Source: Elysia crispata (Eukaryota; Mollusca; Gastropoda; Plakobranchidae). Taken from it: a stretch of 64,000 nt of DNA. Position 1 is the stretch's first letter; each line of letters starts with the position of its first letter. Below are positions 1-11,500 of the stretch, piece after piece. The position numbers and the translations under genes are program-made. The notes under the pieces are model-generated. The model worked only from the letters and a program-made list of their open reading frames with translations. It searched no databases and had not been told where the DNA came from. The stretch spans positions 1 through 64,000 of the forward strand of contig JAWDGP010006571.1 of NCBI GenBank assembly GCA_033675545.1, written 5' to 3'.

Positions 1-1098
1 ATTTGTTGCAGTTGTAGTTGTAGTTGAACTTGTTATAATTCTAATTGTACTTGTTGTAATTGTATTTGTACTTGTTGCAGTTGTTGTTGTCCTTCCTGTA
101 GTTAAAGTTTTAATTGTACTTGTTGTAGTTGTAGTTGTAGTAGTATTTGTTGTAGTTTTAGTTGTACTAGTTGTAGTTGTAAATGTACTTCTACTTGTTG
201 TAGTTATAGTTCTACTTGTACTTGTACTTGTTATAGTTATATATGAACTTGTTGTAGTTTTAGTTGTAGTTGTACTTGTTGTAGTTGTAGTTGTACTTGT
301 TTAGTTGTAAGAATACTTGTACTTATTGTAGGTGGAGTTAGATTTGTAGCACTTGTAGATGTACTTGTAGTTGTAGTTTTAGTTGCACTTGTTGTAGTTG
401 TAGTTGTAGTTGCACTTGTTGTAGTTGTAGATGTACTTAATATTGTTTTAGTTGTACTTGTTGTAGTTGTTGTGGTAGTTGTACTTGGTATAGTTATAGT
501 TGTACTTGTTCTAGTTGAAGTTGTAGTTGTACTTGTTGTAGTGTTGTACTTGTACTTTTTTTAGTTGTAGTTGCACTTGTACTTGTTGTAGTTGGAGTTG
601 TACTTGTTGTAATTGTAGTTGCACTTGTACTTGTGCTAGTTGAAGTTGTGGTTAAACTTGTTGTGGTTGATTTTGTACTTGTTGTACTTGTAATTGTACT
701 TGGACTTGTTGTAGGTGTAGTTGTACGTGTACTTGTTGTAGTTGTAGTTTTACTTGTACTTGTTGTAGTTGAAGTTGTACTTGTTGTAGTGGTAGTTGTA
801 CTTGTACTTGTTGTACTTGTATTTGTACTTGTTGCAGTTGTAGATGTAGTTGAACTTGTTGTAGCTGTAGTTGTACTTGTACTTGTTATAGTTCTAGTTG
901 TACTTGTTGTAATTGTAGTTGTACTTGCTGCAGTGGTAGTACTCCTTCTTGTATTTGTAGTTGTAATTGTACTTGTTGTAGTTGTAGATGTACTTATTGT
1001 AGTTTTACTTGTACTTGTACTTGTTGTAGTTGTAGTTGTTGAGTTACTTGTTGTAGTTGTATCTGATGTAATTGTACTTGTAGTTGTAGTTGTACTTG
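1..1098 (+). repeat. Variant-rich satellite, markers A and D
   Basis: Degenerate satellite. A GAATACTTG variant at about 311 is followed by marker A at 334 (GGAGTTAGAT form). Marker D (TTGCAG ... GAACTT ... GTAGCTG) ends with GTAGCTG at 861. A CTCCTTCTTG variant near 943 recurs elsewhere as GTCCTTCTTG, for example near 2022, 2712, 3690, 6280, 26410 and 51470. No gene. Confidence 0.85.
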
Positions 1099-3613
1099 TT
1101 GCAGTAGTAGTTGTATTTGTTGTAGTTATAGGAGTAGTCGAACTTCGTGTAGTTGTACTTGTACTTGGACTTTTTATAGCTGATGTTGTACTTGTACTTG
1201 TTGTAGTTGTAGTTGTAATTGTAGTTGTACTGTACTTTTAGTTGTACTTGTACTTGTTGTACTTGTTTTTGTACTTGTTGTAGTTGTGTTTGTACTTGTA
1301 CTTGTTATAGTTGTAGTTGTAGTTGTACTTGTTGTAGTTGTAGTTGTTAATGTACTTGTTGTAGTTGTAGTTGTAGTTGTACTTGTTGTAGATGTAGTTG
1401 TTATTGTAGTTGTTGTAGTGTTATTTGTAGTTGTACTTGTTGTAGTTGTAGTTGTACTTTTACTTGTTATAGTTGTAAATGTAGTTGTACTTGTTGTAGT
1501 TGTAATTGTTATTGTACTTGTTGTGATTGTAGTTGTAGTTGTACTTTATGTAGTAGTAGTTTACTTGTTGTAGTTGTCCTTGTACTTAATGTAGGTTTAG
1601 TCGTACTTAATGTAGTTGTTGTGGTAGTTGTACTTGTTATAGTTTAAGTTTTACTTGTACTTGTTGTAGTTGTAGTTGTATTTGTTGTAGTATAATTGTA
1701 ATTGTTGTAGTTGTAGTTGTTCTTGTACTTGTTGTAGTTTCAATTGTACTTGTTGTAGTTGTAGTTATACTTAATGTAGTTTTAGTTATACTTGTTGTAG
1801 TTGTAGTTGTACTTTTACTTGTTGTAGTTGTAGTTGTACTTTTACTTGTTGTAGTTGTAGTTGTACTTAATGTATTTGCAGTTGTACTTGTTGTAGTTTT
1901 AGTTTTACTTGTTGTAATTGTAGTTCTACTTATTTTTGTTGAAGTTGTACTTGTACTTGTACTTCCTTTAGTTGTAGTTGTGCTTGTACTTGTTGTAGAT
2001 GTAGTTGTATTTGTTATGGTTCTAGTTGTCCTTCTTGTAATTTTAGTTGTACTTGAACTTGTTGTAAATGTAATTGTAGTTGTATTTGTTGTAGTTGTAG
2101 TTGTAGTTGTACTTGTACTTGTTGTAGTTATAGTTATATTTGTTGTAGTTGTAGTTGTAGTTATACTTGTTGTAGTTGTAGTTGTACTTGTACTTGTTTT
2201 TTATATAGTTGTAGTTTTACTTGAACTTCTTGTAGTTGTAATTGTACTTGTTGCAGTTGTAGTTGTACTTATTGTAGTTGTGTTTGTACTGGTTGTAGTT
2301 ATAGGAATACTTGAACTTGTAGTTGGAGTTAGACTTGTTCTACTTGTAGATGTACTTTTACTTGTTGTAGTTGTACTTGTACTTGTTGTAGTTGTAGTTG
2401 TTCTTGTTGTAGTTGTAGTTATACTTGTTGTAGTTGTAGTTTTACTTGTTGTAGTTATATTTGTACTGTACTTGTTGTATTTGCACTTGTTCTAGTTGTA
2501 GTTTTACTTGTTCTTGTTGTATTTGTACTTGTACTTGTTCCAGTTTTACTTGTACTTGTACTTGTTGTCGATGTAGTTGTAGTTGTATTTGTTTTAGTTG
2601 CAATTGTGCTGTTTGTAGTTGTAATTGTACTTGGTAAAGTTTAGTTGTACTTGTACTTCTCGTAGTTGTAGTTGTACTTGTTGTAGTTGTAGTTGTAGTT
2701 GTTATGGTTCTAGTTGTCCTTCTTGTAGTTGTAGTTGTACTTGTACTTGTTGTAAATGTAGTTGTAGTTGTATTTGTTTTAGTTGTAGTTGTACTTGTGT
2801 AGTTGTAGTTGTAGTTGTACTTCTACTTGTTGTAGTTATAGTTGTACTTGTTGTAGTTGTAATTGTATTTGTTGTAATTGTAGTTGTACTTGTACTTGTT
2901 TTTTATATAGTTGTAGTTGTACTTGAACTTGTTGTAATTGTAATTGTATTTGTTGCAGTTGTAGTTGTACTTATTGCAGTTGTGGTTGTACTTGTTGTAG
3001 TTATGAAATACTTGAGCTTGTTGTAGTTGGAGTTAGACTTGTTGTACTTGTAGATGTACTTTTACTTGTTGTAGTTGTACTTGTTGTAGTTGTAGTTGTA
3101 CTTGTTGTAGTGGTAGTTATACTTGTTGTAGTTGTACCTATTGTAGTTGTAGTTTTACTTGTTGTAGTTATATTTTTACTTGTACTTGTTGTAGTTGCAC
3201 TTGTTCTTGTTGTAGTTTTACTTGTTCTTGTTGTAGTTGTACTTGTACTTGTTCAAGTTGTACTTGTACTTGTAATTGTTGTCAATGTAGTTGTAGTTGT
3301 ATTTGTTTTAGTTGCAATTGTGCTGTTTGTAGTTGTAATTGTAATTGTTAAAGTTGTAGTTATACTTGTACTTCTTGTAGTTGTAGTTGTACTTGTTGTA
3401 GTTGTAGTCATACTTGTACTTGCACTTTTTGTAGTTGAAATTGTAGTTATAGTTGTAGTTGTTGTAGTTGGTGTTATACTTGTTGTAGTAGTAGTTTTAC
3501 TTGTACTTGTTGTAGTTTTCGTTGTACTTTTACTTGTTGTAGTTCTAAATGTACTTGTTGTAGTTGTACTTGTACTTTTACTTTTGTAATTTTACTTGTA
3601 CTTGTTGTAGTTG
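1099..3613 (+). repeat. Segmental duplication, copy 1 (pairs with 38,005-40,475)
   Basis: Rare variants recur in the same order in both copies. TTGCAG is at 1099 and 38005; AACTTCGTGT at 1141 and 38049; TAGCTGATG at 1177 and 38085; GTGATTGT at 1523 and 38430; AATGTAGGTTTAG at 1588 and 38496. AATGTATTTGCAG is at 1869 and 38754; GGAGTTAGAC at 2325 and 39188; TTGCAATTGTGCTG at about 3312 and 40207; CTTTTGTAAT at 3581 and 40443. The offset is 36,906-36,908 for the first five pairs, then drifts between 36,862 and 36,895, as expected from small indels. This copy has about 33 bp near 3,396-3,428 that the other lacks. Identity is highest over about 1,400-1,680 and 3,280-3,613. The left edge fades into more diverged satellite. 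Confidence 0.85.
2325..3352 (+). repeat. Two tandem higher-order units of about 0.71 kb
   Basis: Inside duplication copy 1, three independent markers repeat at nearly the same spacing. GGAGTTAGAC is at 2325 and 3029 (704 bp). TCGATG at 2568 matches TCAATG at 3282 (714 bp). TTGCAATTGTGCTGTTTG is at about 2598 and 3312 (714 bp). The flanks also match: a TTTT-ACTTGTTC context lies before each TCGATG, and a GGTAAAG or GTTAAAG variant follows each. This points to an older higher-order unit of roughly 0.7 kb now in two diverged copies. Confidence 0.75.
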
Positions 3614-4600
3614 TAGTTTTACTTGTTGTAGTTGTAGTTGGACTTGTACTTGTTCTAATTGTAGTTGTACTTGTTGTAGTTGTAGTTGTCCTTCTTGTTG
3701 TTTTAGTTGTAGTATTAATTGTTGGAAATATAGTTGTTGTTTTATTTTCTGTAGTTGTCTTTGTACTTCTTGCAGTTGTAGTTTTAGTTGTACTTGTTGT
3801 AGTTGTAGTTGTACTTGTTCTTGTACTTGTTGTAGTTGTAGTTGTACTTGTACTTATTGTAGTTGTAATTGTACTTGTTGTAGTTGTAGTTTTAGTTGTA
3901 GTTGTAGTTCTACCTGTTGTAGTTGTAAATGTACTTGTTTTAGTTATAGGAATACTTGTACTTGTTGTAGTTGGAGTTGTACTTGTAGATGTACTTGTAC
4001 TTGTTGTAGTAGTAGTGATAGTTGTACTTATTGCTGTTGAAGTTGTAGTTGTACTTATTGTAGTTGTACTTGTACTTGTACTTGTGGTAGCTAATGTTGT
4101 AATTGTACTTGTTGTAGTTGTAGTTGTACTTCTTGTAGTTGTAGTTGTACTTGCATTTTTACTTGTTGTAGATGTAGTTGTACTTGTTGTAGTTGTAGTT
4201 GTACTTGAACTTATACTTGCTGTAGATGTACTTGTTCTAGTTGTAGTTGTACTAGTTCTAGTTGTAGTTGTACTTGTACTTGTTGTAGTTGTAGTTCTAC
4301 TTGTTGTAGTTGTAGTTGTATTTAATGGAGTTGTAGTTGTACTTGTTGTAGTTTTTTTGGTAGTTGTCATGTTATAGTTGTAGTTGTACTTGTACTTGTA
4401 CTTGTTGGAATTCGAATTGTACTTTTTGTACTTGTACTTGTACTTGTTGTACTTATAGTTGTACTTGTTGTAGTTTTGGTTGTAATTGTTTTAGTTGTAG
4501 TTATAGTTGTACTTGTACTTGTACTTATAGTAGCTGATGTTGTACTTGTACTTGTTGTAGTCGTACTTCTTTTAGTAGTAGTTGTAATTGTAGTTGTGCT
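3614..4600 (+). repeat. Variant-rich satellite, markers A and C
   Basis: Markers seen: GGAATACTTG followed by GGAGTTGTAC (degenerate marker A) at 3973, TAGCTAATG at 4088 and TAGCTGATG at 4531 (marker C, 443 bp apart). A local departure near 3,715-3,740 (GTATTAATTGTTGGAAATAT) is short and keeps the satellite phase. No gene. Confidence 0.8.
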
Positions 4601-7430
4601 TGTTGTAGATTTAGTTGTACTTGTACTTGTACTTGTTGTAGATGTACTTGTTGTAGTTGTAGTTGTTTTTGTACTTGTTGTAGTTGTAGATGTACTTGAT
4701 GTAGTTGAAGTTGTTATTTTACTTGTTGTAGTTGTAGTTGTAGTTGTACTTATTGTAGGTGTACCTGTACCTGTACTTGTTGTAGTTGTAGATGCAGTTG
4801 CACTTTTTTTTAGTTTTATGTGTTCTTGTACTTGTTGTAGTTGTAGTTGTAGTTGTACTTTTTGTAGTTTTAGTTGAACTTAATGTAGTTGTAGTTGTAA
4901 TTGTTGTAGTTAAAGTTGTACTTAATGTAGTTTTAGTTGTACTTTTTGTATTTGTCGTGGTAGTTGTACTTGTTATAGTTGTAGTTGTACTTGTACTTGA
5001 TGTAGTTGTAGTTGCACTTGTTGAATTTGTAAATTTAATTGTCGTTGTTGTAATTTTTCTTGTACTTGTTGTAGTTGTTGTACTTAATGTAGTTTTGATT
5101 GTACTTGTTGTAGTTGTAGTTGTACTTGCACTTGTACTTGTTGTAGTTGTAGTTGTACTTGTTGTAGTTGTAATTGGACTTGTACTTGTTGTAGTTGTTG
5201 TTGTTCTTTATTTAGTTGTAGTTATACTTGTGATAGTTGTAGTTAAACTTGTACTCGTTGTAATTGTAGTTGTACTTGTACTTGTTGTAGTTGTAGTTGT
5301 ACTTATTGTAGTTGTAGTTGTACTTGTTGTAATTATAGTAATACCTGTACTTGTTGTAGATGCATTTGTCCTTTTAGTTGCAGTTGTAGTTGTAGTTGTA
5401 TTCGTTGTAATTGTAGTTGTACTTGTTGTAGTTTTACTTGTACTTGATGTAGTTGTAGTTGTAGTTGTTCTTGTATTTAATTCATTTGTAGTTGTACTTG
5501 TTGTAGTTGTATTTGTACATGTACTTGTTGTAGTTGAGGTTGTAGTTGTACTTCTTGTAGTTGTAGTTGTACTTGTACTTGTTATAGTTGTAATTGTATT
5601 TGTTGCAGTTGTAATTTTAAATGAACTTGTTGTAGCTATAGTTGTACTTGTACTTGTTATACTTGTAGTTGTATGTGTTTACTTGTAATTGTTTTAGTTG
5701 TAATTGAACTTATTCTATTTTTAGTTTTACTTGTTCTAGTTGTAGTAGTAATTGTACTAGATTTTGTAGTTGTAAATGTACTTGTACTTGTTGTAGTTCT
5801 ATCTGTACTTTTGTTGTAGTTGTAGTTGTACTTGTTATTAATGTACTTTTAGTTGTACTTAATGTAGTTTTAGTTGTGCTTAATTTAGTTGTAGTTGTAA
5901 ATGTTGTAGTTGTTGTGGTAGTTGTACTTGTTATATTTGTAGTTGTACTTGTACATGTTGTAGTTGTTGTAGTTGTAATTGTAATATTTGTACTTGTAGT
6001 TGTACTTGTATTTGTTGTAGTTGTAGTTGTACTTGTTGTTGTTGTACTTGTTGTAGTTGAAGTTGTTCTTGCACTTGTGCTTGTTGTAGTTGTAGTTGTA
6101 CTTGTTGTAGTTGTAGTTGTAGTTGTAGTTATTGTAAGTGTAGTTGTACCTGTACTTGTTGTAGTTGTGCTTGTTGCAGTTGTAGTTGTAGTTAAACTTG
6201 TTGTAGCTGTAGTTGTACTTGTACTAGTTATAGATAGTTCTAGTTGTACTTGCTGTAATTGTAGTTGTACTTGATGTAGTTGTAGTTGTCCTTCTTGTAG
6301 TTGTAGTTGAACTTCTACTTGTTGTAAATGTAGTTGTAGTTGTTTTTCTTGTAGTTGTAAGTGTACTTCTTGCAGTTGTAAATGTACTTGTACTTGTTGT
6401 AGTTGTAGTTGTACTTGTACTTGTTATAGTTGTAATTGTACTTGTTGTAATTCGAGTTGTACTTGTTGCAATTGTAGTTGTACTTGTACTTGTTGTAGTT
6501 GTAGTTGTACTTGTACTTATGTATTTGTAGTTGTAGTTTTCCTTGTACTTGTTGTAGTTGTAGTTGTACTTGTACGTGTTGTAGTTGTAGTTGTACTTAA
6601 TATAGTTTTAGTTGTAGTTGTTATAGTTGTAGTTTTACTTGTACTGGTTGTAGTTGTAGTTGTACCTAATGTATTTGTAGTTGTACTTGTTGTAGTTGTA
6701 TTTGTATTTCTTGTAATTGTAGTTGTACGTGTAATTGTTGTACTTGTACTTGTTGTAGTTGTACTTTTATTTCTTGTAATTGTAGTTGTACGTGTACTTG
6801 TTCTATTTGTAGTTGTGTTGTAGTTGTACTTGTACTTGTTGTAGTTGCAGTCGTAGTTGTAATTGTTGTTGATGTAGTTGTTATTGTACTTGTTAAAGTT
6901 GTAGTTGTACTTGTACTTGTTGTAGTTGTAGTTGTACTTGTTGTAGTTGTAGTTGTACTTGTACTTGTTGTACTTGTACTTGTACTTGTTGGAGTGAAAT
7001 GTGCTTGTTGTAATTGAAGTTGTACTTGTTGTACTTGCAGTTGTACTTGTACTTGTTGTAGTAATAGTTGTACTTGTTGTATTTTTGGTTGTACGTGTTT
7101 TAATTGTAGTTGTACTTGCACTTGTACTTGTTGTAGTTGTAGTTTTATTTGTTGTAGTTATAGTTGTAGTTGTCCTTGTTGTAGATCTTGTTGTATTTGT
7201 TGTAGCTGTTGATGTAGTTTTACTTGTTATAGATGTACTTGTACTTGTTGTAGTTGTAATTGTACTTGTACCTGTTATTCTTGTAGTTGCATTTGTACTT
7301 CTACTTGTTGTAAATGTGGTTGTACTTGTTGTAGTTATAGTTGTTTTTTGTACTTGTACTTGTTGTAGTTGTACTTGTTCTAGATGTAGTTGTAATTGTT
7401 CTAGTTGTAGTTGTAGTTGTTCTTGCACTT
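4601..7430 (+). repeat. Mixed satellite with two marker D units
   Basis: Mostly moderately diverged 21/27-mers. Marker D is present twice, with GTAGCTA at 5632 and GTAGCTG at 6203 (571 bp apart), each preceded by TTGCAG and followed by GTTGTACTTGTACT. Other recurrent variants are ACTTAATGTAG (several between 4,880 and 5,900) and GTCCTTCTTG near 6,290. No gene. Confidence 0.75.
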
Positions 7431-8790
7431 CTTGTACTTGTTGTAGTTGTACTTGTACTTGTTGTAGTTGTAGTTGTACTTGTTGTAGTTATAGTTGTAG
7501 TTGTACTTCTTGTAGTTGTAGTTGTACTTGTACTTGTTGTAGTTGTAGTTGTAGTTGTAATTGTTTTAGTTGTAGTTGTAGTTCTACTTGTTGTAGTTGT
7601 AGTTGTAGTTGTACTTGTACTTGTTGTCGTTGTGATTGTAGTTGCACTTGTTGTAGTTGTAGTAATACATTTTTTATTGTAGTAGTACTTGTACTTTTTG
7701 TAGTTGTAGTTTAACTTATATTTGTTTTAGTTGTAGTTAGAGTTGTACTTGTTGTAGTTGTAGTTTTACTTGTACTTGTTCTTGTTGTATTTATACTTGT
7801 ACATGTTGTAGTTGTAGTTTTACTTGTTTTAATTGTAGTTGTACTTGTACTTGTTGTAGTTGTTGTTGTACCTGTACTTGCTGTAAATGTAGTTGTACTT
7901 GTACTTGTTGTAGTAGTTGTTGTCCTTCTTGTAGTTGTAGTTTTAGTTGTACTTGTTATATTTGTAGTTGTAGTTGTACTTGTTGTAGTTTTAGTTGTAC
8001 TTGTTGTAGTTGTAGTTGTACTTGTAGTTGTAGTTGTAGTTGTACTTGTACTTGTTGTAGTTGTAGTTGTAGTTTGTACTTGCTGTAGTTGTAGTTGTTC
8101 TTGTTGTAGTTGTAGTTGTAGTTGTACTTGTTGTAGTTGTAGTTGTACTTGGACTTGTTGTAGTTGTTTTTGTAGTTGTACTTTTTGTTGTTGTAGTTGT
8201 AGTAGTACTTGTTGTATTTGTTGTTATATTTCTACTTGATGGAGTTGTAGTTGTACTCGTTGTAGTTCTAGTTGTATTTGTTTTAGTTGTAGTTGTAAGT
8301 TGTACATGTACTTGTATTTGTTTTAGTTGTAGTTGTACTTGTTGTAGTTGTAGTTGTAGTTGTACTTGTTGTAGTTGTAGTTGTACTTGTACTTGTTGTA
8401 GTTGTAGTTGTAGTTGTACTTGTTGTAGTTGTAGTTGTACTTGTACTTGTTGTAGTTTTAGTTGTACTTGTACTTGTTGTAGTTGTAGTTGTACTTGTAC
8501 TTGTTGTAGTTGTAGTTGTAGTTGTACTTGTTGTAGTTGTAGTTGTACTTGTTGTAGTTGTAGTAACAGTTGTACTTGTTGTAGTTGTAGTTGTAGTTGT
8601 AATTGTTGTAATTGTAGTTGTACTTGTGAAAGTTGTAGTTGTAGTTGTACTTGTTGTAGTTGTAGTTGTACATGTACTTGTTGTAGTTGTAGTTGTACTT
8701 GTTTTAAATGAAGTTGTATATGTAGTTGTACTTGTTGTAGCTGTAGTTGTAGTTGTACTTGTACTTGTTGTAGTTGTAGTTTTAGTTGTA
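7431..8790 (+). repeat. Homogeneous 21/27-mer stretch
   Basis: Close to consensus. C-word blocks of one or two alternate with G-word blocks of two to four, with GTT linkers in almost every unit. The cleanest part is about 8,320-8,700. Few diagnostic variants are present. Low divergence between neighbours suggests recent local amplification or gene conversion. Confidence 0.8.
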
Positions 8791-8984
8791 CTGTTTTATT
8801 TGTAGTTGTAATGATTTTAGTTGTAGTTGTACTTGTTGTAGTTGTAGTTGTATTTGTACTTGTTCTAGTTGTAGTTGTAGGAATACTTTTACTTGTTGTC
8901 GTTGTAGTTGTACTTGTTGTCATTGTGGTTGTACTTGTACTTGTTGTAGTTGTAGTTGTAGTTGTAGTTGTAGTTGTCGTTGTT

Positions 8985-9460
8985 GTAGTTGTAGTTATAT
9001 TTGTTGTAGTAGTAGTTGTACTTGGACTTGTTAAAGTTGCAGTTGTAGATGTACTTGTTGTAGATGTAGTTTTAGTTGCACTTGTTGTAGTTGTAGTTGT
9101 ATTTGTTGTAGTTGTCGTTGTACTTTGTGTAGTAGTAGTTCAACTTGTTCTTGTCGTAGTTCTAGTTGTACTTTAATTTTACTTCTACTTGTTGTAGTTG
9201 TAGTTGTACTTCATTCATTTTTAGTTGTTCTTGAACTGTTGTAGTTGTTGTTGTGGTTGTATATGTTGTAGTTGTACTTGTTGTAGTTGTAGTTGTAGTT
9301 GTTGCGGTAGTTTTTGTAGTGTTGTAGTTGTAGTTGTCGTTGTACTTTTACTTCTCGTAGTTATAGTTGTACTTGTTGTAGTTTTAGTTTTTACTTGTAC
9401 TTGTACTTGTTGTAGTTGGAGTTAGACTTGTTGTCCTTGTAGTTGTACTTGTACTTGTTG
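8985..9460 (+). repeat. Higher-order unit shared with 48.2-48.9 kb
   Basis: Shared rare variants in this copy: GTAGTAGTAGTTGTACTTGG then GGACTTGTTAAAG at 9024, CTTCTCGTAG at 9351, and GGAGTTAGACTTGTTGTCC at 9418. The counterparts are GGAC at 48232 and GGACTTGTTAAAA at 48849, CTTCTCGTAG at 48636, and GGAGTTAGACTTGTTGTCC at 48127 and 48729. The offset is 39,285 at CTTCTCGTAG and 39,311 at marker A; the difference matches an extra GGAATACTTG segment in the 48 kb copy. Confidence 0.75.
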
Positions 9461-9813
9461 TAGATTTAGATGTAGGTGTAGTTGTACTTGTTCTAGTTGT
9501 AGTTGTACTTGTTGTAGTTGTAGTTGTACTTGTACTTCTTGTAGTTGTAGTTGCACTTGTTTTAGTTGTGGTTGTATTTCTTCTTGTGGTAGTTGTAGTT
9601 GCCCTTGATCTAATTGTAGTTTTACTTATTCTAGTTGTAGTTGTACTTGTATTTGTTGTAGTTGTACTTGTACTTGTACTTGTTATCGATGTAGTTGTAG
9701 TTGCAATTGTTCTAGTTGTAGTTGCAATTGTACTTGTTGTAGTTGTAGATTTAGTTGTAGTTGTACTTGTACTTTTTGTAGTTGTTTTTGTTTTTGTCTT
9801 TGTTGTAGTTGTA

Positions 9814-9845
<32 letters not shown>

Positions 9846-11500
9846 TGTTGTAGATTTAGTTGTAGTTGTGGTTGTACTTGTACTTGTTTAAGTTGTAGTT
9901 GTACTTGTACTTGTTGTGGTTGTAGTTATACTTGTTGTAGTTGTAGCTGTAGTTGTACTTGTTGGAGTTCTACTTGTACTTGTACTTGTAGTTTTAGTTG
10001 TACTTGTTGTATTTGTAGTTGTACTTGTACTTGTTGTAGATGTAGTTGTAGTTGTACTTGTTCTAGGTTTAGTTGTAGTTGTACTTCTTGTAGTTGTAGT
10101 TGTACTTGTACTTGTTGTAGTTGTAACTGTACTTTTTGCAGTTTTAGTTTTCGTTGAAATACTTGTAGCTGTAGTTGTACTTGTACTTCTTATAGTCTCT
10201 GTACTTTTTATTGTAGGTGTATTTGTTGTAGTTGTAGTTGTTGTTGTACTTTTACTTTTACTTGTTGTAGCTGTAGTTATATTTGTACTTGTTGTAGTTG
10301 TAGTTGTAGTTGTACTTGCTGTACTTGTAGGTGTACTTGTTGTAGTTGTAGTTGTAGTTGTACTTGTACTTGATGTAGTTGTAATTGTACTTGTTAAAGT
10401 TGTAGTTGTAGTTGTATTTGTTGTTGTAGTTGTAGTTGTACTTATTGTAGATGTAGTTGTACCTGTACTTGTACTTGTCGTAGTTGTAGTTGGACTTGTT
10501 GTAGTTCTAGTTGTACTTGTTGTAGTTGTAGTTGTATTTAATGTAGGTGTATTTGTACTTGTTGTAGTTGTATTTGTACTTAATGGATTTGTAGTTGTAC
10601 TTGTACTTCTGTTCTTGTTGTAGTTGTACTTGTACTTGTTGTAGTTGTACTTGTACTAGTACTTGTAGTTGTTGTAGTTGTACTTTTCCGTGTTGTAGTT
10701 ATAGTTGTTCTCGTACTTGTTGTAGTTGTATTTGTAGTTGCACTTGTAGTTGTAGTTCTAATTGTACTTGTACTTGTTGTATTGGTAGTTGTACTTGTAC
10801 TTGTTGTAGTTGTATTTCTACTTGTTGTTGTTGTAGTTGTTGTAGTTGTATTTGTACTTGTTATAGTTGTACTTGTTGTAGTTGTAGTTGCAGTTGTACT
10901 CGTACTTGTTTTAGTTGTAGTTGTAGTTCTTGTAGTTTTACTTGTACATGTAGTTGTTATAGTTGTAGTTGTAGTTGTATTTGTTGTAGTTGTAATTGTA
11001 CTTGTTGTAGTTGTAAATGTACTTGTACTTTATTTAGTTGTAGTTGTACTTTTATTTGTACTTGTTGTAGTTAAAGTTATAATTCTTGAAGTTGTAGTTT
11101 TAGTTGTACTTGTTGTAGTTTAAGTAGTACTTTTTGTAGTTGTAGTTATAGTTGTTCTTGTACTTGTTAAAGTTGTAGTTCTACTTGTACTTTTTGTAGT
11201 TGTAAGTATACTTGTACTTGTTGTAGTTGGAGTTAGACTTGTTGTACTTGTAGATGTACATGTACTTCTTGTAGTTGTAGTTGTACTTGTTGTAGTTGTA
11301 GTTGTAGTTGTACTTATAGTAGTTGTAGTTGTACTTGTACAAGTTGTAGTTGTGGTTGTACTTGTTGTATTTGCAGTTGTATATCTACTTGTTGTAGTTA
11401 TAGTTGCACTTGTTGTAGTTGTATTTTTATTTGTTCTACTTGTAGTGCTAATTGTACTTCTTCTAGTTGTACTTGTACTTGTACTTCTTATCGATGTAGT
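9461..11500 (+). repeat. Variant-rich satellite, markers A, B and D
   Basis: Marker B TCGATG is at 9686 and 11491, marker D (GTAGCTG) at 10165 and marker A (GGAGTTAGAC) at 11229, among diverged 21/27-mers. The context of marker D matches copies at 20.47, 26.33 and 49.99 kb (TTGCAG upstream, TATAG downstream). No gene. Confidence 0.75.

Noticed and set aside
633-1241. Val/Leu-rich frame as a membrane protein
   Set aside because: Hydrophobicity is the automatic reading of GTA, GTT and CTT codons; the same composition occurs throughout the 64 kb.
9225-9425. GTTGTTGTGG-type patch as an embedded non-satellite gene fragment
   Set aside because: It still parses into GTT and GTANTT words with extra GTT triplets; no unique sequence.
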